This document shows, in pieces, positions 52,175 through 60,883 of a DNA stretch of 64,000 bases. Below the pieces are notes generated by a model, which saw only the letters and a list, made by a program, of their open reading frames with translations, was not told the origin of the DNA and did not search any database. How positions within the stretch are numbered: the stretch's first letter is position 1; the number at the start of each line of letters is the position of its first letter. Origin of the DNA: Polyangiaceae bacterium (GTDB lineage: Bacteria > Myxococcota_A > Polyangia > Polyangiales > Polyangiaceae); contig JACKEA010000004.1 of NCBI GenBank assembly GCA_020633235.1, positions 310,001 to 374,000 on the forward strand, read 5' to 3'. The position numbers were made by a program, and so were the translations under genes.

Positions 52175-54289
52175 ATGTCCGAGACGGACGATCCCGAAAC
52201 CACGGAGCCGGAAGCGACTTCGGAAGACGAGGCGGAAGCGACGCCGCCATCGGAAGATGCACCAGCGTCGTCCGACGCGGAAGCGGCGTCACCGGAAAAT
52301 GTCAGCGACACTGCGGGTAGCGCTGCGCCGCCCCCTGCGGTTTCGGATCTGGACAACCGCTGGGGGATCCTCGCTCGTTCGGTCACCCTGGGCGGAGTGA
52401 TCGGCCTGGCCCTGGTGGCGTGGGCGCAGTTCACCTTCAAGGCCACCTGGGTCACGCGCTTCCTGACCCACAACGACATCGCGATGCCGCAGCGCATGCG
52501 CATGATCGCGAGCCTCGGCGTGGGCCTGGTGGTGGGCGCCGCGGCGGTCTTCGTGGCGATCTTCCTGCTCGAGCGCCGCGGCGTGGTGCGCAGCACCGTG
52601 GAGCGTTGGCTGTGGTTCGCGTCCCCGCTCATCCTGGCGCCGGCGCTTCCACAGCTCTACCGCTGGAAGCCGTGGCAGGGGAAGCACGAGACCCTGCTGC
52701 CGCTGCTCCTCGCCGTCACCTTGGTGGCGGAGATGCTCTTCGTCCACTCCTTCCGCGCGATGCCGGACAGGGTGTCGCGATTGATCGAGCGCGTCAGGAA
52801 AGCGCTCCCGGAGGTTTGGCGGAAGCACGGCCCGCTCATCGTCGTGGTCGCGGGAACGATTTTCTACATCGCGTTCATGAGCTTCTACAACCTGCGCTGG
52901 CACTACAAGCTCAGGACGCACAACTTCGATCTCTCCATCGACAACAATCTCATCTACTCCGCCCTCAAGGGCGGACACATGGAGAGCACCGTCACGATGG
53001 GCAAGGACCCGGGCAAGTACTTGGCGATCCACGCCAAGCTCGGCCAGTACGTGATCTTGCCGATCTACGCGCTGTATCCGAAGCCGGAAACGCTCATCGT
53101 GATCCAGTCCGCGCTCTTGGGCCTCGGCGCGTTGCCGCTGTTCGGTTTCGCCAAGCGCCACGTGCGGCCCTGGGTCGCAGCCGCCGTGGCCATCGCGTAC
53201 CTGTGCTACTACCCGATGCACAGCGCGAACTTCTGCGAGTCGAAGTATCTGTCGCTGTCCGGCTTCTTCGTGCTTGCCGTGTACTGGGCGGTGGAGACGC
53301 GCCGCTGGGTGCCGTTGGTGCTGGCCTTCATTTGCGCCAGCTTGATGCGGGAGGACGTCCCGGTGGGCTTGGCCATCGGCGGCACGTTCCTGGTGCTCAC
53401 CGGGCACCGCCCACTGCCAGGGATCGTGATGGCGGCAGTGAGCACCGTCTGGTTTCTGATCCTTCGCTTGCTGATCATGGACAAGGCCGGGGACTGGTGG
53501 TTTCCCAGCATGTACAAGGGCCTGTTCTCGCCGGGGCAAGAGGGCTTCGTGAGCGTGGCCAAGACGCTGATCTCGAACCCGCTGTTCACCCTCGACAAGA
53601 TCCTGACCAAGGACAAATTCTTCTATTTGATGCACCTCTTGGTGCCCATCGCGTTCTTGCCCGTGCGTCGCTGGTACCTGTGGGTCGCGCTGATCCCCGG
53701 CGCGCTGCTCACCATGCTGGTCACGGACTACAAACCCATCTTCGGGTTCTCGTTCCAGTACGTGATGCACTGGGTGCCCTACCTGTTCTTGGCCGTTCCC
53801 CTGGCGCTGTCGGCGATCGAGAAGGAGAACGGCGTGGCCCGCATGCGGGGCGCTCTCGCCGCCCTGGCGCTCGCCGTGTCGGTGAGCAGCTACAACTACG
53901 GTGCGTTCTCGGCCCGGGACCATTCGGTGCGCGGGGGCTACTTCGACATCGAATTCGGGTTCAGTCAGAAGGAAAAGGACCGCCTCGCGGATCTCCGGGA
54001 GACGATCAGCGTGATCCCGAAGGACGCCTCCGTCGTGGCGACGGAAGGCATCGGCGCCCAGGTTTCGTCGCGCCGGTACATGTACGCCATGCGACGCGGC
54101 TTGTATGGAGCGGACTACATGCTCGCGTCTCGTAAAGAGCTCGACTACGAAAAGACGCGTCCGTTCTTCACTCGGGCCGTGAAGAGCGGGGAGTACGGTG
54201 TGCTCAAGCGGGTGGGCGAGTTCGTCGTGCTGAAGAAGGGCCACGACACGTCGGGCAACGCGGCGTTGATCCGCGACTGGAAGCTATGA
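52175..54289 (+). CDS. DUF2079 multi-pass membrane protein
   Basis: 704 residues from ATG 52175, chosen because the 13 codons upstream add nothing. The first 75 residues are acidic and disordered (Glu, Asp, Ala, Ser). About eleven helices follow. The DUF2079 signature is present: LRWHYKLRTHNFDLSIDNNL near residue 245, GQYVILPIYALYPKPETLIV, and ESKYLSLSGFFVLAVYWAVE. DUF2079 proteins look like GT-C-type transferases with an acidic first outer loop; activity is unproven. It overlaps the LPG-synthase-like gene by 4 bases (ATGA). Confidence 0.9.
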   Translation: MSETDDPETTEPEATSEDEAEATPPSEDAPASSDAEAASPENVSDTAGSAAPPPAVSDLDNRWGILARSVTLGGVIGLALVAWAQFTFKATWVTRFLTHNDIAMPQRMRMIASLGVGLVVGAAAVFVAIFLLERRGVVRSTVERWLWFASPLILAPALPQLYRWKPWQGKHETLLPLLLAVTLVAEMLFVHSFRAMPDRVSRLIERVRKALPEVWRKHGPLIVVVAGTIFYIAFMSFYNLRWHYKLRTHNFDLSIDNNLIYSALKGGHMESTVTMGKDPGKYLAIHAKLGQYVILPIYALYPKPETLIVIQSALLGLGALPLFGFAKRHVRPWVAAAVAIAYLCYYPMHSANFCESKYLSLSGFFVLAVYWAVETRRWVPLVLAFICASLMREDVPVGLAIGGTFLVLTGHRPLPGIVMAAVSTVWFLILRLLIMDKAGDWWFPSMYKGLFSPGQEGFVSVAKTLISNPLFTLDKILTKDKFFYLMHLLVPIAFLPVRRWYLWVALIPGALLTMLVTDYKPIFGFSFQYVMHWVPYLFLAVPLALSAIEKENGVARMRGALAALALAVSVSSYNYGAFSARDHSVRGGYFDIEFGFSQKEKDRLADLRETISVIPKDASVVATEGIGAQVSSRRYMYAMRRGLYGADYMLASRKELDYEKTRPFFTRAVKSGEYGVLKRVGEFVVLKKGHDTSGNAALIRDWKL

Positions 54290-55230
54290 CGGACGGACCG
54301 GCGCCCCGCCGGTCCCCACTCGGACGTGCGCTCAGGGTCTTGATGGGCCTCGCGGCCCTCGGCTTCGTGGTTTGGACCTTCGAGGATCTCGGTCGTCGCT
54401 GGGATCCCAACACGCTGTCCGTCAGCTGGTGGCTCGTCGCCCTCTCCACCTTGCCCCTGGCCGCGGGGGGGCTCTTGCAAGCATGGGGTTGGACGCTGTT
54501 GCTCTCACGCATGTCTGGGAAGCCCGTGCCTTGGGCGCCCGCCATCGCGCTCCACGTGGAGAGCATGATGGCCCGCTACGTCCCGGGAAAGGTGGGCTTG
54601 CCCCTGGTGCGCATGGCAGGCGCCGCGACCCTGGGCGTGGAGCCCGCGGTGGCCGGTGTTTCGGTGTTCATCGAAATGCTCAGCTTCTCGGCCATGGGCG
54701 GCGTCGTCGGCTTCGGCACGCTGGCTCTGGCGCATGGCCAAACCCGTGGGCAAGAGGCACTGCTCGGTCCCTGGTTCACGGTGCTGCTCGTGGGCTTCGC
54801 CGTGGGCGTCGCCGCCCTCATGTTCGTGGATCGCAAGTACTTCCCCAAGGCGCTCCTGCGTCGCATTGGCGCGGGCGGCGCGGGCCCTCTGGTGCCGCTG
54901 ATCCTCCCGCTCATCCACGCCGCCTATTGGGGCACCTGGGTACTGCACGGCTACTTGATGGCCCTCGCCATCGGCGCGAGCCACGCAGCGGCGCTGGCGG
55001 CCGCGGGCTTCTTTCCGGTGGCGCTCATCGCGGGCTTCTTGGCGCTGGTGGCGCCGGCTGGCGCGGGAGTGCGCGAAGCGATCTTGTCTGCGGGGATGGC
55101 GCCGGTGGTGGGGGCGACGGGCGCGCTGTCCGCGGCGGTGCTCTCTCGCATCACCACGCTGGTGGTGGAGGTCAGCGTGTTCTTGCTCACTCGCCCCCTC
55201 GCTCGCAAGCGTCACCAGGAAGCGCGATAG
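54286..55230 (+). CDS. LPG-synthase-TM-like (UPF0104) membrane protein
   Basis: 314 residues from ATG 54286. Seven to eight hydrophobic helices. The family pattern is present: HVESMMARYVPGKVGLPLVRM (YxPGK) near residues 90-110, VFIEMLSFSAMGG, and PAGAGVREAILS near 260. This is the flippase-like transmembrane domain of lysyl-phosphatidylglycerol synthases (MprF) without the cytoplasmic synthase, so it probably moves or exposes a lipid. Coupling to the DUF2079 gene suggests a joint role in lipid-linked glycan export. Its last 19 bases overlap the convergent gene. Confidence 0.88.
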   Translation: MTDGPAPRRSPLGRALRVLMGLAALGFVVWTFEDLGRRWDPNTLSVSWWLVALSTLPLAAGGLLQAWGWTLLLSRMSGKPVPWAPAIALHVESMMARYVPGKVGLPLVRMAGAATLGVEPAVAGVSVFIEMLSFSAMGGVVGFGTLALAHGQTRGQEALLGPWFTVLLVGFAVGVAALMFVDRKYFPKALLRRIGAGGAGPLVPLILPLIHAAYWGTWVLHGYLMALAIGASHAAALAAAGFFPVALIAGFLALVAPAGAGVREAILSAGMAPVVGATGALSAAVLSRITTLVVEVSVFLLTRPLARKRHQEAR

Positions 55231-55841
55231 CCGATCTGACTGCTCAGCACGTCGGTCACGTCCAACGTCGCATCGTTGTCGAAGTACGACGTGATGAACG
55301 TGTCCAAGCCCACCACCTGATAGAAGAACGCATGGCGATCGAAGAACGGGTCGTCCACGTGGAGCCCCACTTCGCCGCCCAGCAGCGCGAACCAATGCAG
55401 GGCCGTCGGGTAGTAGTAGTGGGCGACGATTCTCCGGTAGCGGTACGGATACTGGACCTCGTACTCGTTGCCGACGACGTACATTCCGCCGCCGCCGACG
55501 TAGACGGGCACGAAGCGAAAATCTCCGATGCCGAGCTCGAAGGGCCGCACCGTGAGCGTCACGTCGAGGTTGTGGACGCGGTGGCCCGCCTCTCGTTCCG
55601 GCGTGAAGCCGTAACCCACGCTGGCGTTCAGCACGTCGTCGAACACCGCGTAGCCCAGCGCCAGGTTGGCCGCGCCGAGCCAGCCTCCCGTCGCCAGGCG
55701 CGCGAAGTCCGGCACCAGCGGCCCGAGGCGGTCGCGATCGCGATCGTTCCTCGGACTTTCATCGCCCGTGTCCCGAGCCGCGGCGCTGGCTGCGATCGAC
55801 ATCGCGGCGCACGCGAGAAGGAGAGCTGCCGAGCGTTTCAT
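55212..55841 (-). CDS. secreted or outer-membrane beta-rich protein
   Basis: 209 residues from ATG 55841 with signal peptide (MSIAASAAA/RD). The mature part starts with charged DRDRDRLG and continues in beta strands (GGWLGAANLALGYAVFDDVL, FRFVPVYVGGGGMYVVG) ending GYRASW, an aromatic C-terminus compatible with a small barrel. The YEVQYPYRYRRIVAHYYYP region is very Tyr-rich. Family not recognised. Its ATG overlaps the metallophosphoesterase stop (ATGA), so the two are coupled. Confidence 0.78.
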   Translation of the reverse strand: MKRSAALLLACAAMSIAASAAARDTGDESPRNDRDRDRLGPLVPDFARLATGGWLGAANLALGYAVFDDVLNASVGYGFTPEREAGHRVHNLDVTLTVRPFELGIGDFRFVPVYVGGGGMYVVGNEYEVQYPYRYRRIVAHYYYPTALHWFALLGGEVGLHVDDPFFDRHAFFYQVVGLDTFITSYFDNDATLDVTDVLSSQIGYRASW

Positions 55842-56677
55842 TCTGGCATCTCCGATGCCGGCGTGACGCTCTCGCAGTCGTCGTAGTGGCAGCGCGAGAA
55901 GGTGATGCTCGTCTCGGCTACGGTCACCACCGTGAACACCGCGGAGTACTCGTGGGTCGAGCACTGCAGCAAGGTCGTTCCTTCGTAGGTGCCGAGGGCG
56001 TAGTCGAGCAGGTGGCCGTGAACGACCAGGTCGACCGGCTCCGCTTCCAAGAGCTGTCGATAGAACTCCTTGGAGCCGCCGTTGGGGATGTCCGCTGGCG
56101 CGTAGACGGGCTGATGCGTGACCCAGATCAGCCGCTCCGCGCCCTCCCGAGACTGAGTCTCCTTCGTGAGCCACTCGCGGTCCGGCGCCACGTGCGGGAA
56201 CTCGAGCGAGTTCGAGTTGAACATCACGAACTTGGTGCCGGCGTAGCTGAACGTGTAGTTCAGCGGCCCGTACATCTTGCGATAGATTTCCGGGCCGTCG
56301 GCGATGGCGTCGTGATTGCCGATCACCGTCAGCACCGGCACTCGAATGTCGCCCAAGCGCGCTTGAGTCAGCTCGAATTCCCCCAGAAGGCTGCGGTCCG
56401 ACATGTCGCCCGCCACGACCACGAAGCGGATGTCGTTGCGCGCGTTGATGGCCTTCACCGTACCGGACAGCTCGTCGTAGCCGTCGTGGGTGTCGCCCAG
56501 GGCGACGAAGGAAAAGGGCAGCGTTTGCTCCTGAGCCGCGATGCGCGCGAGGTTCTTCTGTGTCAGGTCCCGCTCCGACGGCTCGGTGGAAAATGGTGTG
56601 AAGCGCAGACAGCTCGACGCGACCAGTAACGTCGCCGCGAGCACCGGGCGCGAAAGCGAATCCATGTGCGTCGACAT
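55838..56677 (-). CDS. calcineurin-like metallophosphoesterase, lipoprotein
   Basis: 279 residues from ATG 56677, or 275 from ATG 56665. Signal peptide with lipobox VASSC. Metallophosphoesterase motifs in order: FVALGDTHDG (D..H), VVAGDMSD (GDxx), TVIGNHDAI (GNHD), WVTHQPVY, VVHGHLLD (GHxxD in place of GHxH). The last motif deviates: the usual second His of GHxH is Leu. Dimetal phosphatase or nuclease activity in the envelope is expected, with the substrate unknown. It is divergent from a second metallophosphoesterase and coupled to the beta-rich protein downstream. Confidence 0.88.
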   Translation of the reverse strand: MSTHMDSLSRPVLAATLLVASSCLRFTPFSTEPSERDLTQKNLARIAAQEQTLPFSFVALGDTHDGYDELSGTVKAINARNDIRFVVVAGDMSDRSLLGEFELTQARLGDIRVPVLTVIGNHDAIADGPEIYRKMYGPLNYTFSYAGTKFVMFNSNSLEFPHVAPDREWLTKETQSREGAERLIWVTHQPVYAPADIPNGGSKEFYRQLLEAEPVDLVVHGHLLDYALGTYEGTTLLQCSTHEYSAVFTVVTVAETSITFSRCHYDDCESVTPASEMPE

Positions 56678-56762
56678 CGCAGGAGTCGTGCCGACCGTGC
56701 GCCGACGGATTCGACGATCGCGTCGTGGCAGAACGCCCCGATGCGCATTTTCGCGCGTCCCA

Positions 56763-58034
56763 ATGTTGCTCGGTCGAGAAGAGTTGCTACACCTCTTGCC
56801 GCACCCGTTGAAGCGCTGGACTCTCCTCTCTGCGATCGCGTGGGTCGCCTTGGTTGCTGGCTGCAGCGACGACACCGGCAAGCTCGCCGCCAGCGGCACG
56901 GGTGACGTGTCGAACCCTCCGGCGGCTCGCGGCAGCTCGGCCAGCCCCTTGGACGAAGCGTGTGGGCCCGGGGCCGTCACGGCCGGCGGCGCCGCGGTGC
57001 TCCGCCGCTGGCCCTACTTGCAGGACGTCACCACCAGCTCGGCGAGTGTCGCGCTCACCAGCGTGCCCGGCGTCACTCCGCATCTCACCGTGACGCTGCC
57101 GGACGGCTCCGTCGTCGCCCAGCTGGAGATGGGCATCGACGCCTCGGCGCACCCGCCGGCGGCGGAGCAGCACTTGGTGACCGTCGATGGCCTCACCCCC
57201 GGCACCCTGTATTGCTACGCGGTCGACGGCCTGGTGGGGCGCGCGGGATTTCGCACCGCACCCGCCCTCGGCGGGGACGACACCATACGCTTCGTCGCCT
57301 TCGGGGATTCGGGCAGCGGCGGGCCCGAGCAGCGCACGCTGTACGACCAAATGCGGCAATTTCCCTTCGATTTCGTGATCCACCTCGGGGACCTGGCCTA
57401 CGAGAAGGGCGCCTTCGGCGAGATCGAGCAGCACTTCTTCCGGGTGTACTCACCCACGCTGCGGAGCTTCCCGGTGTTCCCCGCCATTGGCAATCACGAC
57501 GTCGCGACCGCATCCGGCGCGCCCTACCTGCAGAGCTTCGTGTTGCCCAGCGGCATCCCCGAGCGCGAGGAGCGGCAGTACTCCTTCGACTTCGGCGACG
57601 TGCACTTCGTGGCGCTCGATACCGAGCGCATCGACGCCGAACAGTCTCTGTGGCTGGACGAGGATCTCGGGGCCACCAGCGCGCCGTGGAGCATCGTGTT
57701 CGCGCATCGCCCGGCGTACTCTTCGGGCGCGCATGGTGGTTCCGCGGCGTTCCGACAGACCTTTGGCCCTATCCTGAAGAAGCACGCCGTTCCCTTGGTG
57801 CTGTCGGGGCACGAGCATGACTACGAGCGCACGCTGCCCATCGCTGGCACGACGTACGTGGTCAGTGGTGGGGGTGGCCGGGAAACGCGGGCCGTGGGCC
57901 ACAGCGTGTTCACTGCGTACTCCGAGGACGTGCTGCACTTCCTGGTGGTGGAAGCCAACGCCCGGCGCATCGCGCTCCACGCCATAGATGGGGTAGGGCG
58001 GGAGTTCGACTCCGCGGTGATCGAACGTCAGTGA
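56763..58034 (+). CDS. purple-acid-phosphatase-like metallophosphoesterase lipoprotein
   Basis: 423 residues from ATG 56763; TTG 56808 would start at KRWTLLSAIAWVALVAGC and give a neater signal peptide with lipobox VAGC. An N-terminal fibronectin-like domain (LRRWPYLQDVTTSSASVAL, VDGLTPGTLYCYAV) is followed by the catalytic core: FGDSGSGG (GDxG), HLGDLAYEKG (GDxxY), AIGNHD, VFAHRPAY (VxxH) and LSGHEHDYER (GHxHxYER). All metal ligands of purple acid phosphatases are present, so phosphate-ester hydrolysis outside the cytoplasm is likely. Its stop overlaps the convergent gene by 7 bases. Confidence 0.92.
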   Translation: MLLGREELLHLLPHPLKRWTLLSAIAWVALVAGCSDDTGKLAASGTGDVSNPPAARGSSASPLDEACGPGAVTAGGAAVLRRWPYLQDVTTSSASVALTSVPGVTPHLTVTLPDGSVVAQLEMGIDASAHPPAAEQHLVTVDGLTPGTLYCYAVDGLVGRAGFRTAPALGGDDTIRFVAFGDSGSGGPEQRTLYDQMRQFPFDFVIHLGDLAYEKGAFGEIEQHFFRVYSPTLRSFPVFPAIGNHDVATASGAPYLQSFVLPSGIPEREERQYSFDFGDVHFVALDTERIDAEQSLWLDEDLGATSAPWSIVFAHRPAYSSGAHGGSAAFRQTFGPILKKHAVPLVLSGHEHDYERTLPIAGTTYVVSGGGGRETRAVGHSVFTAYSEDVLHFLVVEANARRIALHAIDGVGREFDSAVIERQ

Positions 58035-58519
58035 GCCGCGCGCGTCTGCCCGACGGGCGCTCTGCGCGTGAGCCGAGGGCGCGCTCGCCTGCGCCCGCCG
58101 CGGTGTCGGATCAGCGCCAGCGGCCGCGGCTCGGCGAGCGTCGAGAAGCGCACGCCGACGTGCGGGAGGACCTTCATGCTCTCGAGCTCGTCCACGAGGC
58201 CTGTCAGCTGCGCCTCCAGCTGGCGCTTCTTCCCGCGATCTGCAGTGAACACCAAGCTCCCGCGATCGCCGAGGGCGCGGAGCAAGAGGGCGGTGAGCTT
58301 GGGTCGCAGGGCGGCGCCGTTGGGTCCGGCAACGAGCACTGCCTGACGCAGGACCGCTTCGGATTTTTCGAGGGCCGCCAGGCGTTCCTCGAGCCGTAGG
58401 GCGAACGCGCGCGGCGACTCGTGCAGCCGCTGCAAGACTACCCAGGTGTCCTGGGAGGCATCCCCCAGTGCCGGCCACCCCGCTCCACGCTCCCGGACGA
58501 TGATTCGCGTCGTACCCAT
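58028..58519 (-). CDS. small orphan-domain protein (paralogue A)
   Basis: 163 residues from ATG 58519; ATG 58567 would add 16. The start at 58519 aligns with the paralogue encoded upstream. The N-terminus IIVRERGAGWPALG and then VVLQRLHESPRAFALRLEERL, LRQAVLVAGPNG, and a C-terminal half with LTALLLRALGDRGSLVFTA align by eye with the protein at 58637-59107 and with the C-terminal half of the receiver protein at 62422. The fold looks alpha/beta, cytoplasmic, without known motif. The last 25 residues are Arg-rich (RHRGGRRRARPRLTRR). It follows paralogue B by about 70-120 bases and may be co-transcribed. Confidence 0.7.
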   Translation of the reverse strand: MGTTRIIVRERGAGWPALGDASQDTWVVLQRLHESPRAFALRLEERLAALEKSEAVLRQAVLVAGPNGAALRPKLTALLLRALGDRGSLVFTADRGKKRQLEAQLTGLVDELESMKVLPHVGVRFSTLAEPRPLALIRHRGGRRRARPRLTRRAPVGQTRAAH

Positions 58520-58636
58520 ATGCTTCGCGATCGAATGCAGTTTCTGGGCCGCGCGAGAGAACGGCATTTGACTGCGATCATCTCCGCAACGCGTGCCGCT
58601 GCGGGTTCGAGCGGGCGCAGAGCTTGCGCGCTGCCT

Positions 58637-59107
58637 CTACTCGCCGTCGTTCGCCAGCTGCGGAGCGAGCTCGGCTTCCACTCGCAAAGGGACGGGAGGT
58701 GTGGGCTCGAAGTGCAGCCCCACCTTGGCCGAGGGAAATCGATGGCTGAGGGTCTCGGCCAGGGTGCAGAGCTCGGAACGTTCCGAGCTCGTCGCGCCGG
58801 GGCAGGTCACCGTCAACACGCCGTCCGACTGGATCAGCCGGAGCAGCTCCTCCGCCACACCCACGCGGCGATCCATGGGCACGCTGCGCGAGGCCGAGAG
58901 CACCGCGCTGTCCAGCGTGTGACCGCTGGCCCGCAGCTGCTGAGCGGAGCGCCGCACCCGAGCCAGTAGCTCGAAAGCACTCTCGTGCCGCTGCTGAATG
59001 ATCACCGCGGCGTCGTTGCCCGAGCGCTCGCGCCCTACCCACACGGGCCACGCCGCGCCTGCTTCCATCACGATCAGCGAAGCGCGATGCGATGTCCCGT
59101 CCCACAT
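58637..59107 (-). CDS. small orphan-domain protein (paralogue B)
   Basis: 156 residues from ATG 59107; the frame upstream is open but lies beyond a promoter-like element. Segments shared with paralogue A: LIVMEAGAAWPVWVG with IIVRERGAGWPALG; VIIQQRHESAFELLARVRR with VVLQRLHESPRAFALRLEE; SAVLSASRS with QAVLVAGPN; AEELLRLIQSDGVLTVTC with TALLLRALGDRGSLVFTA. No family or catalytic motif recognised. A sigma-54-type element lies at 59120-59135, only 13 bases before the start, so the mRNA would be nearly leaderless. It is divergent from a ZIP transporter that has its own such element. Confidence 0.75.
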   Translation of the reverse strand: MWDGTSHRASLIVMEAGAAWPVWVGRERSGNDAAVIIQQRHESAFELLARVRRSAQQLRASGHTLDSAVLSASRSVPMDRRVGVAEELLRLIQSDGVLTVTCPGATSSERSELCTLAETLSHRFPSAKVGLHFEPTPPVPLRVEAELAPQLANDGE

Positions 59108-59119
59108 GTCACGAAGTGG

Positions 59120-59135
59120 TGCACGGGGCGTGCCG
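59120..59135 (-). promoter_or_regulatory. sigma-54-type -24/-12 promoter of paralogue B
   Basis: On the minus strand the sequence is CGGCACGCCCCGTGCA: GG and GC separated by ten bases, as in the consensus TGGCACG-N4-TTGCW (6 of 7 and 4 of 5 matches). The expected transcription start is near 59109, 2 bases before the ATG. Confidence 0.45.
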
Positions 59136-59214
59136 TGCGGAGAAATCCGTGCAATTGACGCGGGGCACCCGCATTCGCTGCGGCAGGGACGACGACGCAC
59201 GCAATTCATACCGC

Positions 59215-59230
59215 TGGCATGCGCAGTGCA
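59215..59230 (+). promoter_or_regulatory. sigma-54-type -24/-12 promoter of the ZIP gene
   Basis: TGGCATGCGCAGTGCA has GG-N10-GC spacing with a good -24 (TGGCAYG) and -12 (GTGCA). The expected start near 59241 is about 3 bases before the GTG start, so the message would be almost leaderless. The 136-base region between this gene and paralogue B also holds GCGGGGCACCCGC, a possible activator site. Confidence 0.5.
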
Positions 59231-59243
59231 CGGTTCAGAGAGC

Positions 59244-59960
59244 GTGCATGCTCTTGCCGCCACTGCTCTCGCCGCCCTCGTCACTACGGTGGGCATCCTC
59301 GTCATACGTCGGTTTGCCGAGTGGGGTCGACGAAACGCCGTGCTCTTTGGCAGCTTCGCGGCCGGCGTGCTGATCGCCGTTTCCTTCCTGCATCTGATTC
59401 CGGAGTCTTTCGAGATGAGCGCCCGGGCACCGTACTGGCTGCTCGCGGGCTATGGCACGATGCATCTGACCAGTCGATTCCTCTCGAGCCGGGTGTGTGA
59501 CGAGGACTGCGAATCGGGGCGCGCGCTCGGGGTCGTCGCGCTGGTGGGCATCGGGTTTCACTCGATGGTCGATGGCATCGTGTACGCGGTCGCCTTTCAG
59601 GTCGGGCTGTTCACGGGAGTCTTGGCAGCCGTCGGCATGGTGTTGCACGAGTTTCCCGAGGGCATCGTCACCTATGCGCTGCTCCGGGGCAGTGGCCTGT
59701 CGGACCGCCGTGCCGCGCTGCTCGCCTTCCTCGCCGCTGGTCTCACCACGCCGCTGGGCGCGCTGTTGGCCTTTCCCTTCGTGGGAGCGCTGCGCGGAGC
59801 GCCGCTGGGCGCGCTGCTCTCCGCGTCCGCCGGGGTTCTGATCTACGTGGGCGCGACGCACCTCTTGCCCCACGCCGAACGCGAGCGCCGCCGCTTCAGT
59901 CTGCTGGCCTTGACGGGAGGGATGGGGGTGGCGCTGCTCATCGTGCTCAGCGGCCATTGA
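59244..59960 (+). CDS. ZIP-family metal transporter
   Basis: 238 residues from GTG 59244; the next in-frame start would cut helix 1. Seven to eight helices. The ZIP metal-site motifs are in two consecutive helices: HSMVDGIVYAVAF (usual HNxxEG) and LHEFPEGIVTYALL (usual HExPxE). Between helices 3 and 4 is the short CDEDCESG loop that could bind metal. ZIP proteins import or move Zn, Fe or Mn down a gradient. A sigma-54-type promoter lies directly upstream. The stop abuts the stop of the convergent cytochrome gene without a gap. Confidence 0.88.
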   Translation: MHALAATALAALVTTVGILVIRRFAEWGRRNAVLFGSFAAGVLIAVSFLHLIPESFEMSARAPYWLLAGYGTMHLTSRFLSSRVCDEDCESGRALGVVALVGIGFHSMVDGIVYAVAFQVGLFTGVLAAVGMVLHEFPEGIVTYALLRGSGLSDRRAALLAFLAAGLTTPLGALLAFPFVGALRGAPLGALLSASAGVLIYVGATHLLPHAERERRRFSLLALTGGMGVALLIVLSGH

Positions 59961-60725
59961 TCACTTCATGGTGACGCCCAGCTCGTCGTGGCACACGGCG
60001 CAGGTGGCCAAGAACTGCCCGTAGATCTTGCCCCGGTCCTCCGCCTTTACCGTTCGTCCCGTGTTGCCGAGCCCGTGGACCTGCTTGGCCAGAATGACGA
60101 TTTTCGGGGGCACGCTCCTGGCGCCGGCCAAGGCCCGCTCGCCGAGGGGCGCATCCGAAAGCACCTCCGAGCCTTTGATCCAGGCCTCGTCGCTCGGAGC
60201 CATCAGCCCTTCCCACATGCGCTCGGCTGCCCACTGATGCCGCAGCATGTGGAGCTGCGCGCCGGAGCCCTCGGCGGGTGGCCGGCCGACCGTGATCTTG
60301 GGGCCACCGAGCTGCTCGTGACAGGTCGCACAGGCGCGACCCAGGCTACCGAACGCGAACCCGGCCTGGTTCACGTCAGCGGCATCCCGCGAAGCTCGCG
60401 CGGCTTCCGTCATACCGTCCACGTGCTGCTCCCAGCTCACCGGCAGCTGGACGCTGATCTGGTGCTCGGCCAACCAGACACTGGCCTCCTTGAACTCGTC
60501 GAGCTTGCCCCGGATCAGGGCGGCCTCCATTTCGGTACTCTTCGTAAAGTGCCGTTTCATCAGATCGGGCAGCGAGGGAGATGCGCTCTCACCGGCAGCC
60601 GCTGCGGCCGTCGACTCCGACCGCGGGGGGACGGACGAAGTAGGCGCCTTGGGCTCGGGCGTTTTGTCGCAGGCCAGCGTCGCCAGCAGCGTGGCTCCGA
60701 CGGCGGCGTAGCGGGCAGCTCGCAT
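59961..60725 (-). CDS. di-haem c-type cytochrome lipoprotein
   Basis: 254 residues from ATG 60725 with GGAGG 7 bases upstream. Lipobox LATLAC, then a Ser/Ala/Pro-rich linker. Two haem c motifs: ACATCHEQ (about residue 142) and TCAVCHDE (about residue 243), each CxxCH. The spacing of 100 residues, and the helical sequence between (MLRHQWAAERMWEGLM with possible His or Met ligands), fit a helical cytochrome with two covalent haems, resembling cytochrome c'/c554-like proteins only loosely. An electron-transfer or sensing role in the envelope is expected. It has a strong sigma-54-type promoter at 60752-60767. Confidence 0.88.
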   Translation of the reverse strand: MRAARYAAVGATLLATLACDKTPEPKAPTSSVPPRSESTAAAAAGESASPSLPDLMKRHFTKSTEMEAALIRGKLDEFKEASVWLAEHQISVQLPVSWEQHVDGMTEAARASRDAADVNQAGFAFGSLGRACATCHEQLGGPKITVGRPPAEGSGAQLHMLRHQWAAERMWEGLMAPSDEAWIKGSEVLSDAPLGERALAGARSVPPKIVILAKQVHGLGNTGRTVKAEDRGKIYGQFLATCAVCHDELGVTMK

Positions 60726-60751
60726 CGTGAACCTCCGTTTGCCTTCGAAGC

Positions 60752-60767
60752 AGCATTCTCCGTGCCC
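60752..60767 (-). promoter_or_regulatory. sigma-54-type -24/-12 promoter of the cytochrome gene
   Basis: Minus strand GGGCACGGAGAATGCT: GG-N10-GC with GGCACG and ATGCT, close to the consensus. The start would fall near 60741, leaving a 16-base leader that contains the Shine-Dalgarno GGAGG. Confidence 0.6.
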
Positions 60768-60883
60768 ACTCCCTCCATCAGAAACAGCGAGGTCCGGCTT
60801 GCGATCACGGCAACCGCTGCGTCGTGAAAGCGAGGTCACGCAAACTACGCGAGAAGGAAGCGTGAATCGTTGCGGACCGAAGC

